Shown in pieces: positions 27,327 to 35,823 of a DNA stretch of 64,000 nt. Every line of letters starts with the position of its first letter. Within the stretch, counting starts at the first letter, position 1. Position numbers and translations under genes: made by a program. The notes under the pieces are model-generated. The model did not search any database. It saw only the letters and a program-made list of their open reading frames with translations, and was not told the DNA's origin. This DNA comes from Actinomycetota bacterium (GTDB lineage Bacteria > Actinomycetota > CADDZG01 > JAHWKV01), in the NCBI GenBank assembly GCA_030447305.1, contig JAUJPC010000002.1, positions 550,042-614,041 on the forward strand. Direction: 5' to 3'.

Positions 27327-28795
27327 GCACGACCGAAGCGCCCGACCTGGTCACCACCATCGGGCTGGAGGTGCACGTCGAGCTGAAGACGAGCACCAAG
27401 ATGTTCTGCGGCTGCCCGGTGGGCTTCGGCGGGGAGCCGAACACCCGGGTCTGCCCGGTGTGCCTGGGCCACCCGGGGACGCTGCCGACCATGAACGAGA
27501 AGGCGGTGGAGTACACCACCAAGATCGCCATGGCGCTCGGCTGCGACATCGCCCCCCGTTCGATCTTCCATCGCAAGAACTACTTCTATCCCGACATGCC
27601 GAAGAACTACCAGATCTCCCAGTACGACCTGCCGGTGGGGGAGCGGGGGTCGCTGGAGGTGGAGGTCGACGGCGAGTTCTACACCGTCGGTATCACCCGA
27701 GCGCACCTGGAGGAGGACACCGGCAAGTCGATTCATGTCGGGGGCGGGGGCCGGATCCACGATGCCGACTACAGCCTGGAGGACTTCAACCGGGCGGGGA
27801 CGCCGCTGGTGGAGATCGTGAGCGAGCCGGACATCACCTCGCCGGCCATCGCAAGGGCCTACGCTACCGAGCTGCGGGCGATCCTGGAGTACCTGGGCGT
27901 CTCCGACGTGCGGATGGAGGAGGGCTCCATGCGGGTGGACGCGAACATCTCGGTCGCCCCGCCGGGAGAACGCGGCAAGAAGGTGGAGATCAAGAACATG
28001 AACTCCCTGCGGTCGGTCTACAGGGCGCTGGAGTACGAGGAGCGCCGGCAGCGGGAGGTCCTGCGGGCCGGCGGGACGGTTACGCAGTCCACCAGGCACT
28101 GGGACGAGAAGGCCGCCAAGACCAAGGAGCTCCGGACCAAGGAAGAGGCATTCGACTACCGCTACTTCCCCGAGCCCGACCTGGTCCCCCTGGAGCCGGC
28201 GGTCGAGTGGCTGCGCCAGCTGAGGGAGGAGCAGCCCGAACTGCCGATCGAGCGAGCCAAGCGTTACGAACGGAAGCTGGGCCTGACGCCGTACGACGCC
28301 GGAGTACTGCGGTCGACCAAGGCGCTGGGCGACCTGTTCGAGGAGGCCCTGGCGTCGGCGAAGAAGGCGGATGCGAAGCAGGTGTCGAACTGGGTGACGA
28401 ACGACCTGATGAGCGTGCTGGCCGCCGTGCCGGAGGGGACGAAGAACCCGCCGCTGACCGGCTCGAACCTGGCCGAGCTGGTGGACATGGTGGCTGAGGG
28501 TGCGCTGTCGAAGAGCCAAGGCCAGCAGGTGCTGACGAAGATGGTCGAGACCGGCCTGGGAGCCCGGGAGATCGCCGAGGAGTCGGGGATCAAGCAGGTC
28601 TCCGACGAGGGGGCCCTGGAAGAGGCCATCGACGCCGCCCTAGCGGCAAACCCGGACGTGGCAGAGCGCCTGCGATCGGGAGACAACAAGCCGTTCGGGT
28701 TCCTGATGGGCGAGGTCATGAAGGCGACCAAGGGCCAAGGCAACCCGAAGGTAGTGAGCGGGTTGATCCGAAGGAAGCTGATCCACCCGGACTGA
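27323..28795 (+). CDS. gatB: Asp/Glu-tRNA amidotransferase subunit B
   Basis: A 490-residue GatB. GLEVHVELKTSTKMFCGC near the N-terminus, MRVDANISVAPPG and EIKNMNSLRSVYRALEYE are diagnostic, and the C-terminal tRNA-binding (YqeY-like) tail is present (about 345-490). GTG start overlaps the gatA stop by four bases. It activates and amidates mischarged tRNA. Confidence 0.96.
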   Translation: MSTTEAPDLVTTIGLEVHVELKTSTKMFCGCPVGFGGEPNTRVCPVCLGHPGTLPTMNEKAVEYTTKIAMALGCDIAPRSIFHRKNYFYPDMPKNYQISQYDLPVGERGSLEVEVDGEFYTVGITRAHLEEDTGKSIHVGGGGRIHDADYSLEDFNRAGTPLVEIVSEPDITSPAIARAYATELRAILEYLGVSDVRMEEGSMRVDANISVAPPGERGKKVEIKNMNSLRSVYRALEYEERRQREVLRAGGTVTQSTRHWDEKAAKTKELRTKEEAFDYRYFPEPDLVPLEPAVEWLRQLREEQPELPIERAKRYERKLGLTPYDAGVLRSTKALGDLFEEALASAKKADAKQVSNWVTNDLMSVLAAVPEGTKNPPLTGSNLAELVDMVAEGALSKSQGQQVLTKMVETGLGAREIAEESGIKQVSDEGALEEAIDAALAANPDVAERLRSGDNKPFGFLMGEVMKATKGQGNPKVVSGLIRRKLIHPD

Positions 28796-28805
28796 GGCGT
28801 TTCGC

Positions 28806-29561
28806 TTGGCCAAGAAAGACGACATACAAGTCAACCTAGGCTGGATGGCCAATGAGTTGGAGTCCGCTCGCGGAACGGATGCCAACGGCAAGGCGGTTTA
28901 TACGGACCTAGAGATTGAAGAGCTCGCCATGATGCTCGCTGCGAGTCAGCACCTTGCCTCGGTAGACCTCAGTGAAGAAGAGAAGTACCAAGTCGCGATT
29001 GATTCCTTGTTCGCCGTTGCCCAGAGAGGCGGCACTATCACTAGCGCTCGGTTGAGGGGGACTTTAGCCAGTCTGCGGAGTAGCTTTTTAAAGAAGCCTG
29101 CCGAAAAGTACGTCCTGCTTACCTCTTTGACGTTAAAGCGAAATACCTCGATATCAACCGTGCGCATCAGCGGCAATACTCTCTCTTTTGGAAAGGAGTT
29201 CGCTAAGTTCGATCGAGAATTTACGAGGTCCTTGAATGGCGGCGAAGACTTGCCTGACGACTCCCGTCTCTTGAAAGCGAAGGTTCACGTTAGCGCTAGG
29301 TCCGTCGCGGGCGCAGCGGAGAAAGCAATTGATTCATTGGATTTCATACGGGGAGCCTGGAACTTAAGTCTTAACCGACACCTACACAGCCAATGGGCTT
29401 TTGACCCCACCAAAGCTGTCAATAGGATTCTGCCCGGTCCCTATCACACCCTGCACCTCCCAAATGGTAGTGCAGCTGACCAATCGTATTGGTACGAACC
29501 TTTCTTTCAAATGCCAACCTTGGTGGGCATTGGCGAGAAGCAGCTCGAGCAAATGCAGAAG
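28806..29561 (+). pseudogene. HEPN-domain protein, 5' part (disrupted by IS3-family element)
   Basis: The first 252 residues of a protein cut at 29561 by an insertion sequence. TTG start ten bases after gatB. It is lower in GC than gatB. Residues 1-100 are mainly helical; about 100-200 are rich in beta strands (STVRISGNTLSFG). Joined to the segment that resumes at 32248, minus the element and one 4-bp target duplication, it forms one uninterrupted 411-residue frame. The N-terminal part matches no family I can name with certainty; an ApeA-like sensor is a guess from the HEPN-type C-terminus. In its present state it stops at a TGA that comes from the element's end. Confidence 0.75.
29558..29561. 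repeat. 4-bp target-site duplication, left copy
   Basis: GAAG directly before the IS3-family left end (TGACGGG). The same GAAG follows the right end at 32244-32247. Four-base duplications are typical of the IS407 group of IS3. Confidence 0.7.
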
Positions 29562-29587
29562 TGACGGGGCCCCGGTTTGTGGTCCAC

Positions 29588-30436
29588 TCAATGTGAGAGT
29601 GCCGGTTGGTGTTCGCTGGTCCACCTGGCGTAGAACTCTGAGGGAGTAAGTCCGCCCAGGGCCGAATGGGGTCGGAAGATGTTGTACTCCATTCTCCAGG
29701 CCTCCACAACGACCTGCGCCTCGATAAGCGTTCCGAACTCCTCGGTGTTGAGCAATTCGTCCCGGCTCCGTCCGTTGAACGATTCAACGTACGGGTTCTG
29801 CCAGGGCGATCCCGGGTCGATGTAGCAGGTGCCGGTGCCCGACAGGCGGCACCATTCCCGCAGGGCCCAAGCAATCGGCTCGGGACCGTTATCCATCCTG
29901 AGAAACTGAGGAGCACCCTGCTGCTCGACCAGCCGCTCAATCTGAGCGACCACGTCGTCGGCGTCGCAGCGGCGGGCCACCCGCATCGCCAGCGCCTCCC
30001 GGCTGCACTCGTCGACGATGTTCAGCAACTTGATCCTTCGCCCGTCGGTGGTCTCATCGAACTGAAAGTCCAGGGCCCAGACTTGGTTGGGCTCGGTGGC
30101 GATCGGTCGCTCCGGGTTGTCCGGGCTCTGCCGCCGGCGCTTACGGGTGTTCACCGGGCGCTTCAGGCCCTCCTCACGCCACACCCGCTGCACCCGCTTG
30201 CGGTTGATCACCCAGCCCGCGTAGCAGCAGTCGATGCGCCATCTTCCAGCCGTAGCGGGGATGCGCCTTGGCGATCTGGCGCAGCTTGCCTCTAAGCTTG
30301 GTGTCGTCCTCGGCCGGCGGCCGACAGGCCAGGCGCTGGGTGGAGCGGTGCTGGCCGGCAACTCTGCAAGCCCTTCTTTCGGAGACCCCGAAGCGCGTCC
30401 TCAAAGCCACCACGGCCCGTCGGCGGCGCTGCGGGG
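29588..30436 (-). pseudogene. IS3-family transposase OrfB (frameshifted)
   Basis: DDE integrase of the IS407 group. The N-terminal part (LLTPQRRRRAVVAL, FGVSERRACRVAGQHRSTQR, HPRYGWK) is read in one frame to about 30215; the rest (GWVINRKRVQRVWREEGLKRP onward, to 29588) continues in another, so one base is missing near 30215. Catalytic residues are still visible: Asp in WALDFQFDET, Asp in RMDNGPEP, Glu in NPYVESFNGR. Some IS3 elements use programmed shifts between orfA and orfB, but this one lies inside orfB and is not at that place. Confidence 0.82.
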
Positions 30437-30447
30437 TTAGAAGTTTC
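30437..30447 (-). pseudogene. IS3 OrfA, last codons stranded beyond the IS110 copy
   Basis: The codons for the OrfA C-terminus (GNF and TAA stop) lie here, separated from the rest of orfA by the IS110-family element. Joining them to the codons at 31897 onward restores LKELAEDGNF and a stop, the usual end of an IS407-type OrfA. Confidence 0.75.
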
Positions 30448-30499
30448 CAGTGATGATCCGGATGTGGACGTTCCTTCGAGCAGAGGATGGTGCGCAGCT

Positions 30500-30800
30500 C
30501 CTGTCGAAGCGGTCTGACTCGGAAGTTTCCTGACCCGATGTGTCGGTCTGAGGATGTGTCGGCCCAACTAGGAAGGTGTTGCGGCAGCCTTCAGTTTCGA
30601 AGTGCCCGCCACTCCGCCCAGCTGGCCTGACTCGCCAATTTCCTGACCTCTGCGGTGTCATGCTCAGGATCTGTCGACCGGTGCGGCCGGAGCAGGAAAT
30701 CCAACGTTGCGCGACCGGACGGGCGGCTGTGACTTCATAGGAGCTTGCGCTATCAAGTCCCGTTACTGGTGTGTCCGCCCTCCCGGCCGGTGCGTGCCCT
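30500..30800 (+). ncRNA. Candidate IS110 bridge RNA
   Basis: Non-coding left end upstream of the transposase, where IS110-group elements encode a bridge RNA. Candidate target loop: GAAGTTTCC at 30522-30530 equals the left target strand at 30440-30448, and GAGGATG at 30550-30556 is the reverse complement of the right target CATCCTC at 31895-31901. Candidate donor loop: ATAGGAGC at 30737-30744 equals the element right end at 31888-31895, and GTTACTG at 30762-30768 partly pairs with the element left end (CAGTGAT). Both pairs are 17-19 bases apart. The transcript ends are estimates only. Confidence 0.6.
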
Positions 30801-30822
30801 CTCAGGGAAGGTGGTCAGCATC

Positions 30823-31881
30823 ATGGCAGAAAGCACGAGGGTTGTGATCGGTGGAGTGGACACACACGGCCATGCCCACCATGCGGCGGTGGTCGATGAG
30901 GTCGGTCGGGTAGTCGGGAGCGCCGAGTTCGAGGCCAGCCTCAAGGGCTACCGGCAGCTGTTTGCATGGATGAGCCGGTTTGGACGCCTCGACAAGGTTG
31001 GAGTTGAGGGAACCGGCAGCTACGGGGCCGGACTGTGCAGCTACCTGATGAGCACCGGAGTGGATGTGGTCGAAGTCGATCGCCCCGACCGCCGGACCCG
31101 CCGTCAATCCGGCAAATCGGACCCCATCGATGCTGAGGCGGCCGCTCGTTCGGTCCTCGCAGGCACCGCCAGTGCCGTGCCCAAGGACCGCAGCGGTCTG
31201 GTGGAGTCGATCAGGGCTTTACGCGCCGCCCGTTCCGGTGCGCTAAAAGCCGAGACGGCTGCGATCAACACCGTACGGAGCATGATAGTCACCGCGCCGG
31301 AGGAGCTGAGGGTCGTCTTACAGCCTCTGCCGAAGACCAAGCTGATCAGAACCTGCGCTCAGTTCCGGCCGCACGCGGATCAGCTCGGCGACCCGCTTCA
31401 GGGAACGAAGCTTGCTTTGCGCTGCCTGGCCAAACGAATTCTGGCGCTGCGCGAAGAGATCGCCGAAGCTGATCGGAGCCTTGCCCTTTTGGTCGCCAAG
31501 GCGGCTCCTCGAACCCTAGCCATCTTCGGCGTCGGCACCGAGACAGCCGGCCAGCTGCTGGTCACCGCCGGATCGAATCCGGAGCGCCTGGGATCGGAGC
31601 CATCGTTTGCTCACCTGTGCGGGGTAGCGCCCATCCCGGCCTCAAGTGGGAATATCCGCCGGCATCGGCTTCATCGCGGAGGCGACAGATCTGCCAACCA
31701 AGCCTTGTACGTCGTGGCGCTGGTTCGCATGCGCTACTGCGCCCGCACCCAGGCCTACGTGGCCAAGCGGACCGGTGATGGGCTCTCCAAGAAAGACATC
31801 ATTCGTTGCCTTAAGCGCTACATCGCAAGGGAGGTCTTCAAGACGCTCGAGGAGGACATGAAAGCCCTGGCCATGGCTTGA
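30823..31881 (+). CDS. IS110-family DEDD transposase (recombinase)
   Basis: 352 residues from ATG 30823 (MAESTRVVIGGVDTHG). The RuvC-like DEDD domain is at the N-terminus: Asp13 in GVDTHGHAHHAAV, Glu in VEGTGSYG, Asp residues in SDPIDAEAAARSV. The C-terminal Transposase_20 domain has LCGVAPIPASSGN, with the serine expected to be nucleophilic, and RSANQALY. Uninterrupted, so possibly active. The frame is open upstream to 30745 but that part belongs to the guide-RNA region. Confidence 0.92.
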   Translation: MAESTRVVIGGVDTHGHAHHAAVVDEVGRVVGSAEFEASLKGYRQLFAWMSRFGRLDKVGVEGTGSYGAGLCSYLMSTGVDVVEVDRPDRRTRRQSGKSDPIDAEAAARSVLAGTASAVPKDRSGLVESIRALRAARSGALKAETAAINTVRSMIVTAPEELRVVLQPLPKTKLIRTCAQFRPHADQLGDPLQGTKLALRCLAKRILALREEIAEADRSLALLVAKAAPRTLAIFGVGTETAGQLLVTAGSNPERLGSEPSFAHLCGVAPIPASSGNIRRHRLHRGGDRSANQALYVVALVRMRYCARTQAYVAKRTGDGLSKKDIIRCLKRYIAREVFKTLEEDMKALAMA

Positions 31882-31894
31882 CAATCAATAGGAG

Positions 31895-32165
31895 CATCCT
31901 CCGCCAGCTCCTTGAGCATGTCGATGTCCAGAGCTTGGTCGGCCACGATCTTCTTCAGCCGGGAGTTCTCCTTCTCCAGCTCCTTGAGCCGCTTGACCTC
32001 CTCGGCCTTCATCCCGCCGTACTGATTGCGCCAGCGGTTCCAGGTCGCCTCGGAGATCTCGAGATGGCGCAGCACCTGGGTGAGGTCCTTGCTTTCGTTG
32101 AGGATCTTCTCGCCCTCTCGCAGCTTTCTGATCACCTGCTCGGGGGTGTGGCGGTGTCGTTTCAC
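31895..32165 (-). pseudogene. IS3-family OrfA (3' end cut off by the IS110 element)
   Basis: About 90 residues of a helix-turn-helix plus leucine-zipper OrfA: KRHRHTPEQVIRKLREGEK, ISEATWNRWRNQYGGM, then LKELEKENSRLKKIVADQALD. It now runs on into IS110 sequence for another 25 codons. Normal OrfA ends lie at 30437-30447. Confidence 0.85.
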
Positions 32166-32243
32166 GTGGTCCGTCCTCTCTGCCCACCATTCTGGGCGAT
32201 TGGACTCTCACACGCGTTGGACCACTTTCAGGGGATCCCGTCA

Positions 32244-32727
32244 GAAGAGCCTTGTCGGAGTACGGAAGAGCTGCGCCCGTTCACCTTTTGGGGACGACCT
32301 GAAGCAAATCGTCACCGGATACTGGCGCGCACTTGATCTCCGGGATCCAGAAATGGCCTTTCTAAAGCTTTGGGGGGTTCTTGAAGTGCTGACCGATACA
32401 ACAGTTGGTGGGCCGTACGATGAAACCATTAAGCGGACGTGCTTCCTCTACGAGGATTCTGCGTTTAATCAGGGACTAATGAAGGTCTTACGCAGGTACC
32501 GGAACCGCTCAGTCCATCTCGGAATGAACTCAATCAGAAGAGAAACCGTTGTCATTCTTCACCGTTACGTTGTGCGAAACTTGCTCTTCGCCTTAAGCAG
32601 AAGCCGTGAGTTTACTTCTTTGACGGAACTCGGCCACTTCTTGAGCTTGCCTGCCTCTCCTACGGATTTACTACGCAAGGCCGAACTCTTCAAGATGGCC
32701 ACAATATTCCGCAGAATCAAAATCTGA
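32244..32727 (+). pseudogene. HEPN-domain protein, 3' part
   Basis: The first four bases are the duplicated target GAAG; from 32248 the frame continues the protein at 28806-29561 as residues 253-411. It is mostly helical and contains RNRSVH, a textbook Rx4H HEPN RNase motif (Arg337 to His342 of the rebuilt protein), preceded by a helix with WGVLEVLTD. HEPN RNases act in toxin-antitoxin and anti-phage systems, so the intact gene may have been a defence effector. There is no start of its own. Followed by a 246-bp gap to the next gene. Confidence 0.75.
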
Positions 32728-32973
32728 ATCCTGCCGTTGTGTGCATTCAGTGGATTAGTTCGGACGTGTTCCGCTCCTGTTACCGCGTGCAGCACGGCCG
32801 CAGTCTCTTGCCGGTTGCCGTAGACGGCTATTTCCCGCTCTAAAACCGGCGCGAACCGCGCGGTTATGCTGGGGAGGGACGCCCGGTAACTCTTGGGTGT
32901 CGCAGCACCCACAACTTCAGCTGTAGCTCAGCGGACCGACGACTTTCGCCTGACGTTCTTTAAAGGAGATTCT

Positions 32974-34134
32974 GTGTTCAAACGGCCTGAGATTCTCATG
33001 ACGCCGGGTCCTACTCCGGTGCCCCATTTCGTGCTCGCCGCCCAGGCTGAGCCGCTGGTCTACCACCGCGGCCCCGGGTACGGCGCACTTCTGGACGAGG
33101 TTGTCGAGGGAGCCCAGTGGCTCCTGCAGACCACCGCCGACATCATCGTCTACACCTCCTCCGGCTCCGGAGGCATGGAGGGTGCCGTCGCCAACGTGAC
33201 CTCGTCGGGCGACAAGGCGCTGGTGGTCTCGGTTGGGTTCTTCGGGGAGCGCTTCAAGACCATGCTCACCAACTTCGGCTGCGACGTGACCTCCATCGAC
33301 TACGAGTGGGGCAACACCGCCAAGGCCGAGGACGTGATCGCCGCTCTCGACAAGGACCCCGAGATCAAGTTCGTGTTCTGCCAGCACTCGGAGACCTCCA
33401 CCGGCGTGGTGAACGATGTCGAGCCGATCGCCCGGGCCGTCCGGGAGCGGGACAAGCTGTTCATCCTGGACGCCATCTCCTCAATTGGTGCGGTCGACAT
33501 CAACATGGACGAGTGGGGCATCGACGTCTGCATCGGCGGCTCCCAGAAGGCCCTCGGCGCCACGCCGGGCATCGCCTTCTGCGCGGTTGGCCCCCGGGCC
33601 TGGGAGGCGCACGCTGTCTCCACCGCACCCCGCTTCTACTTCGACTGGACCGCTTACAAGGAGGCCCTGGAGCGCCCGGACTCCGAGAGCCCCTGGACCC
33701 CCGCCATCTCGGTCCTTGCCGGAATGGCGGCTGCCCTTCGGGTTGCCCGTAAAGAGGGCCGGGAGGCCATCCTCGCCCGGCATGTCCTACTGGCCCGGGC
33801 CGTGAAGGCCGGCGCCCAGGCCCTCGGCCTGCCTCTGATGGGCGAGGACCCCGAGCGGGCCGTCGTCGTCACCGCGGTCAAGAACCCTCCGGGGCTCACC
33901 GACACCCAGATCGTCGGCGCCCTCCGCAAGGACTACGGCATCGTCGTGGCCCCCGGACAGGGACCGATGAAGGGCAAGGTCTTCCGCATCGGCCACCTGG
34001 GATGGTTCATGCCGGTCGACGTGCTGCAGTTCTTCGGCGCCCTGGAGCTGGTGCTGGACAAGCTGGGCTACGACTTCAAGCCGGGCTCCTCGGTCGCTGC
34101 GGCCGAAGAGGTCTTCCGGGAAGCCGGCCAGTAG
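32974..34134 (+). CDS. Class V aminotransferase (serine-pyruvate / phosphoserine type)
   Basis: 386 residues from GTG 32974, preceded by AAAGGAG. N-terminus RPEILMTPGPTPVP and HRGPGYGALL, PLP lysine in GGSQKALGATPG, and SSGSGGMEGAVAN bind the cofactor. These place it in the alanine-glyoxylate/serine-pyruvate group. It lies ten bases before serA, so phosphoserine aminotransferase activity in serine synthesis is likely; I did not see another serC. The frame is open upstream for 27 codons without family likeness. Confidence 0.85.
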   Translation: MFKRPEILMTPGPTPVPHFVLAAQAEPLVYHRGPGYGALLDEVVEGAQWLLQTTADIIVYTSSGSGGMEGAVANVTSSGDKALVVSVGFFGERFKTMLTNFGCDVTSIDYEWGNTAKAEDVIAALDKDPEIKFVFCQHSETSTGVVNDVEPIARAVRERDKLFILDAISSIGAVDINMDEWGIDVCIGGSQKALGATPGIAFCAVGPRAWEAHAVSTAPRFYFDWTAYKEALERPDSESPWTPAISVLAGMAAALRVARKEGREAILARHVLLARAVKAGAQALGLPLMGEDPERAVVVTAVKNPPGLTDTQIVGALRKDYGIVVAPGQGPMKGKVFRIGHLGWFMPVDVLQFFGALELVLDKLGYDFKPGSSVAAAEEVFREAGQ

Positions 34135-34144
34135 GGAGCCTGCC

Positions 34145-35737
34145 ATGTCGCTGAGAGTTTTGGTCGCCGAGCCCCTGGCCGAGGAGGGGATCGAGAAGAT
34201 GCGCGCCGAGCTCGAGGTGGACGTCCTCCCGGATCTGCCGCGGCAGAAGTTTCTGGATGTGATCGGCGAGTACGACGCGGTGATCGTCCGGTCGGCGACG
34301 CAGATCGACAAGGAGGCCATCGAGAAGGGATGGCGCCTAAAAGTCGTGGGCCGGGCCGGCATCGGCCTGGACAACATCGACGTGGAGGCCGCCACCAGGA
34401 GGGGCATCCTGGTGGTGAACGCCCCTCAGAGCAACATCCTGTCGGCGGCGGAGCACACGATGGCTCTTCTGCTCTCCATGGCCCGCCGGATCCCGGCGGC
34501 CGATGCGTCCCTTCGGGCGGGCAAGTGGGCTCGCAGCAAGTTCACCGGAGTCGAGCTGCACGGCAAGACGCTGGGCGTGGTGGGACTCGGTCGCATCGGC
34601 ACGCTGGTCGCCCAGCGGGCCTCGGCCTTCGGCATGCGCCTGATGGTCTTCGACCCCTATGTAACCGAGGCAAGGGCGGCCGAGCTCAAGGCAACGCTGG
34701 CCTCGAGTCTTGAGGAGCTGCTGCAGCAGGCCGACTTCATCACCATCCATCTTCCGAAGACCTCGGAGACCAAGGGGATGCTCGCAGAGAAGCAGTTCGT
34801 CCAGATGAAGCCCGGGGTCCGGATCGTGAACGCTGCCCGGGGAGGCATTGTCGACGAAGCCGCTCTCCTGACGGCCCATGAGAACGGGATCGTTGCAGCC
34901 GCCGCCATCGACGTTTACGAGAAGGAGCCGGCCAGCCCGGAACACCCGTTCTTCAAAGAACCTGATTTCGTCGTCACGCCGCACCTCGGAGCCTCGACCC
35001 AGGAGGCGCAGGAGAAGGCCGGGACGGCAATCGCCGAGCAGGTGCTCCTGGCGCTTCGCGGAGAGTTCGCCCCCTACGCGGTCAACATCAAGGGTGGCGC
35101 CGAGTACGTCGAGGCCATCCGCCCATTCATCTCCCTCACGGAGAAGCTGGGACGGATCGCTCACGGAGTGTCCGGGGACCGCATCACCGAGGTCCACATG
35201 CAGTTCCGGGGTGCGGTCGCCGAGCACGACACGCGCATCCTCACGCTGGCCGGCCTGAAGGGCCTTTTCAGCGCCATCGTCCACGAGCCGGTTACCTACG
35301 TGAACGCTCCACTGCTTGCCTCCGAACGGGGCATCCAGATCAACGAGACCAAGTCGGCGGTGGCATCCGACTTCGTGAGCCTGGTATCCATCGGGGCCGG
35401 GTCGGATCGGGACTCGGTCGTGGTGGCCGGCACCCTGGTCGGCAAAAAGGACGAGGAGCGAATCGTCGAGGTCTGGGGCTACGGCATGGACATGCGACCT
35501 GAGCGCCACATGTGCTTGATCAGGTACACCGATCGCCCGGGGGTCGTGGGAAAGGTCGGTTCGGTGCTCGGTGAGGCCGGTGTCAACATCGCCAGCATGC
35601 AGGTCAGCCGCCAGACCATTGGGGGTGAGGCCCTGATGGGCCTCACCGTAGACGACGAGATCCCGTCCGATGTCCTCGGCAAGATCAAGGAGTCGATCAG
35701 CGCCACGGACGTACGAGCGATCGATCTCGGCGAGTAG
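34145..35737 (+). CDS. serA: D-3-phosphoglycerate dehydrogenase
   Basis: A 530-residue SerA of the long type. Substrate-binding domain at both ends of the catalytic half, NAD motif GVVGLGRIGTLVA near residue 144, catalytic His in VTPHLGAST near residue 280, an intervening ASB domain (about 315-450) and a C-terminal ACT domain (about 455-525; TDRPGVVGKVGSVLGEAG) that senses serine in relatives. It commits 3-phosphoglycerate to serine. Same strand and close to the aminotransferase. Confidence 0.95.
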   Translation: MSLRVLVAEPLAEEGIEKMRAELEVDVLPDLPRQKFLDVIGEYDAVIVRSATQIDKEAIEKGWRLKVVGRAGIGLDNIDVEAATRRGILVVNAPQSNILSAAEHTMALLLSMARRIPAADASLRAGKWARSKFTGVELHGKTLGVVGLGRIGTLVAQRASAFGMRLMVFDPYVTEARAAELKATLASSLEELLQQADFITIHLPKTSETKGMLAEKQFVQMKPGVRIVNAARGGIVDEAALLTAHENGIVAAAAIDVYEKEPASPEHPFFKEPDFVVTPHLGASTQEAQEKAGTAIAEQVLLALRGEFAPYAVNIKGGAEYVEAIRPFISLTEKLGRIAHGVSGDRITEVHMQFRGAVAEHDTRILTLAGLKGLFSAIVHEPVTYVNAPLLASERGIQINETKSAVASDFVSLVSIGAGSDRDSVVVAGTLVGKKDEERIVEVWGYGMDMRPERHMCLIRYTDRPGVVGKVGSVLGEAGVNIASMQVSRQTIGGEALMGLTVDDEIPSDVLGKIKESISATDVRAIDLGE

Positions 35738-35823
35738 CGTCTCTCTGCAGCACCGTCTTTAGATACAATCAGGCCACCTGTTCCGCGCCCAGAGCGCGCC
35801 TTTGAGGAAGGGAGCACCACGAA

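Larger units (their letters stand above)
30448..31894 (+). mobile_element. IS110-family element inserted at the orfA end of the IS3 copy
   Basis: A 1447-bp element with no terminal inverted repeats, as expected for IS110. Left junction reads GTTTC-CA-GTGATG and right junction GGAG-CA-TCCTCC; removing the element with one CA gives a continuous orfA. The shared CA is the probable core dinucleotide. It has a long (about 375 bp) non-coding left end, then a DEDD transposase on the plus strand and a very short right end. Boundaries may shift by one or two bases because of the shared core. Confidence 0.82.
29562..32243 (-). mobile_element. IS3-family (IS407-like) element interrupted by an IS110-family element
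   Basis: Ends are imperfect inverted repeats: left begins TGACGGGG and right, read inward on the minus strand, begins TGACGGGAT; both then share GTGGTCCA and TGTGAGAGT. Flanked by GAAG duplications. orfA and orfB lie on the minus strand. Subtracting the 1447-bp IS110 copy leaves 1235 bp, a normal IS3 size. The element sits inside the HEPN gene. orfA is cut by the inner element and orfB has a frameshift, so this copy cannot transpose alone. Confidence 0.85.

Noticed and set aside
32915..32973. A tRNA-like stretch (GTAGCTCAGCGG) before the class V aminotransferase
   Set aside because: No acceptor stem, anticodon arm or T-loop can be formed around it.
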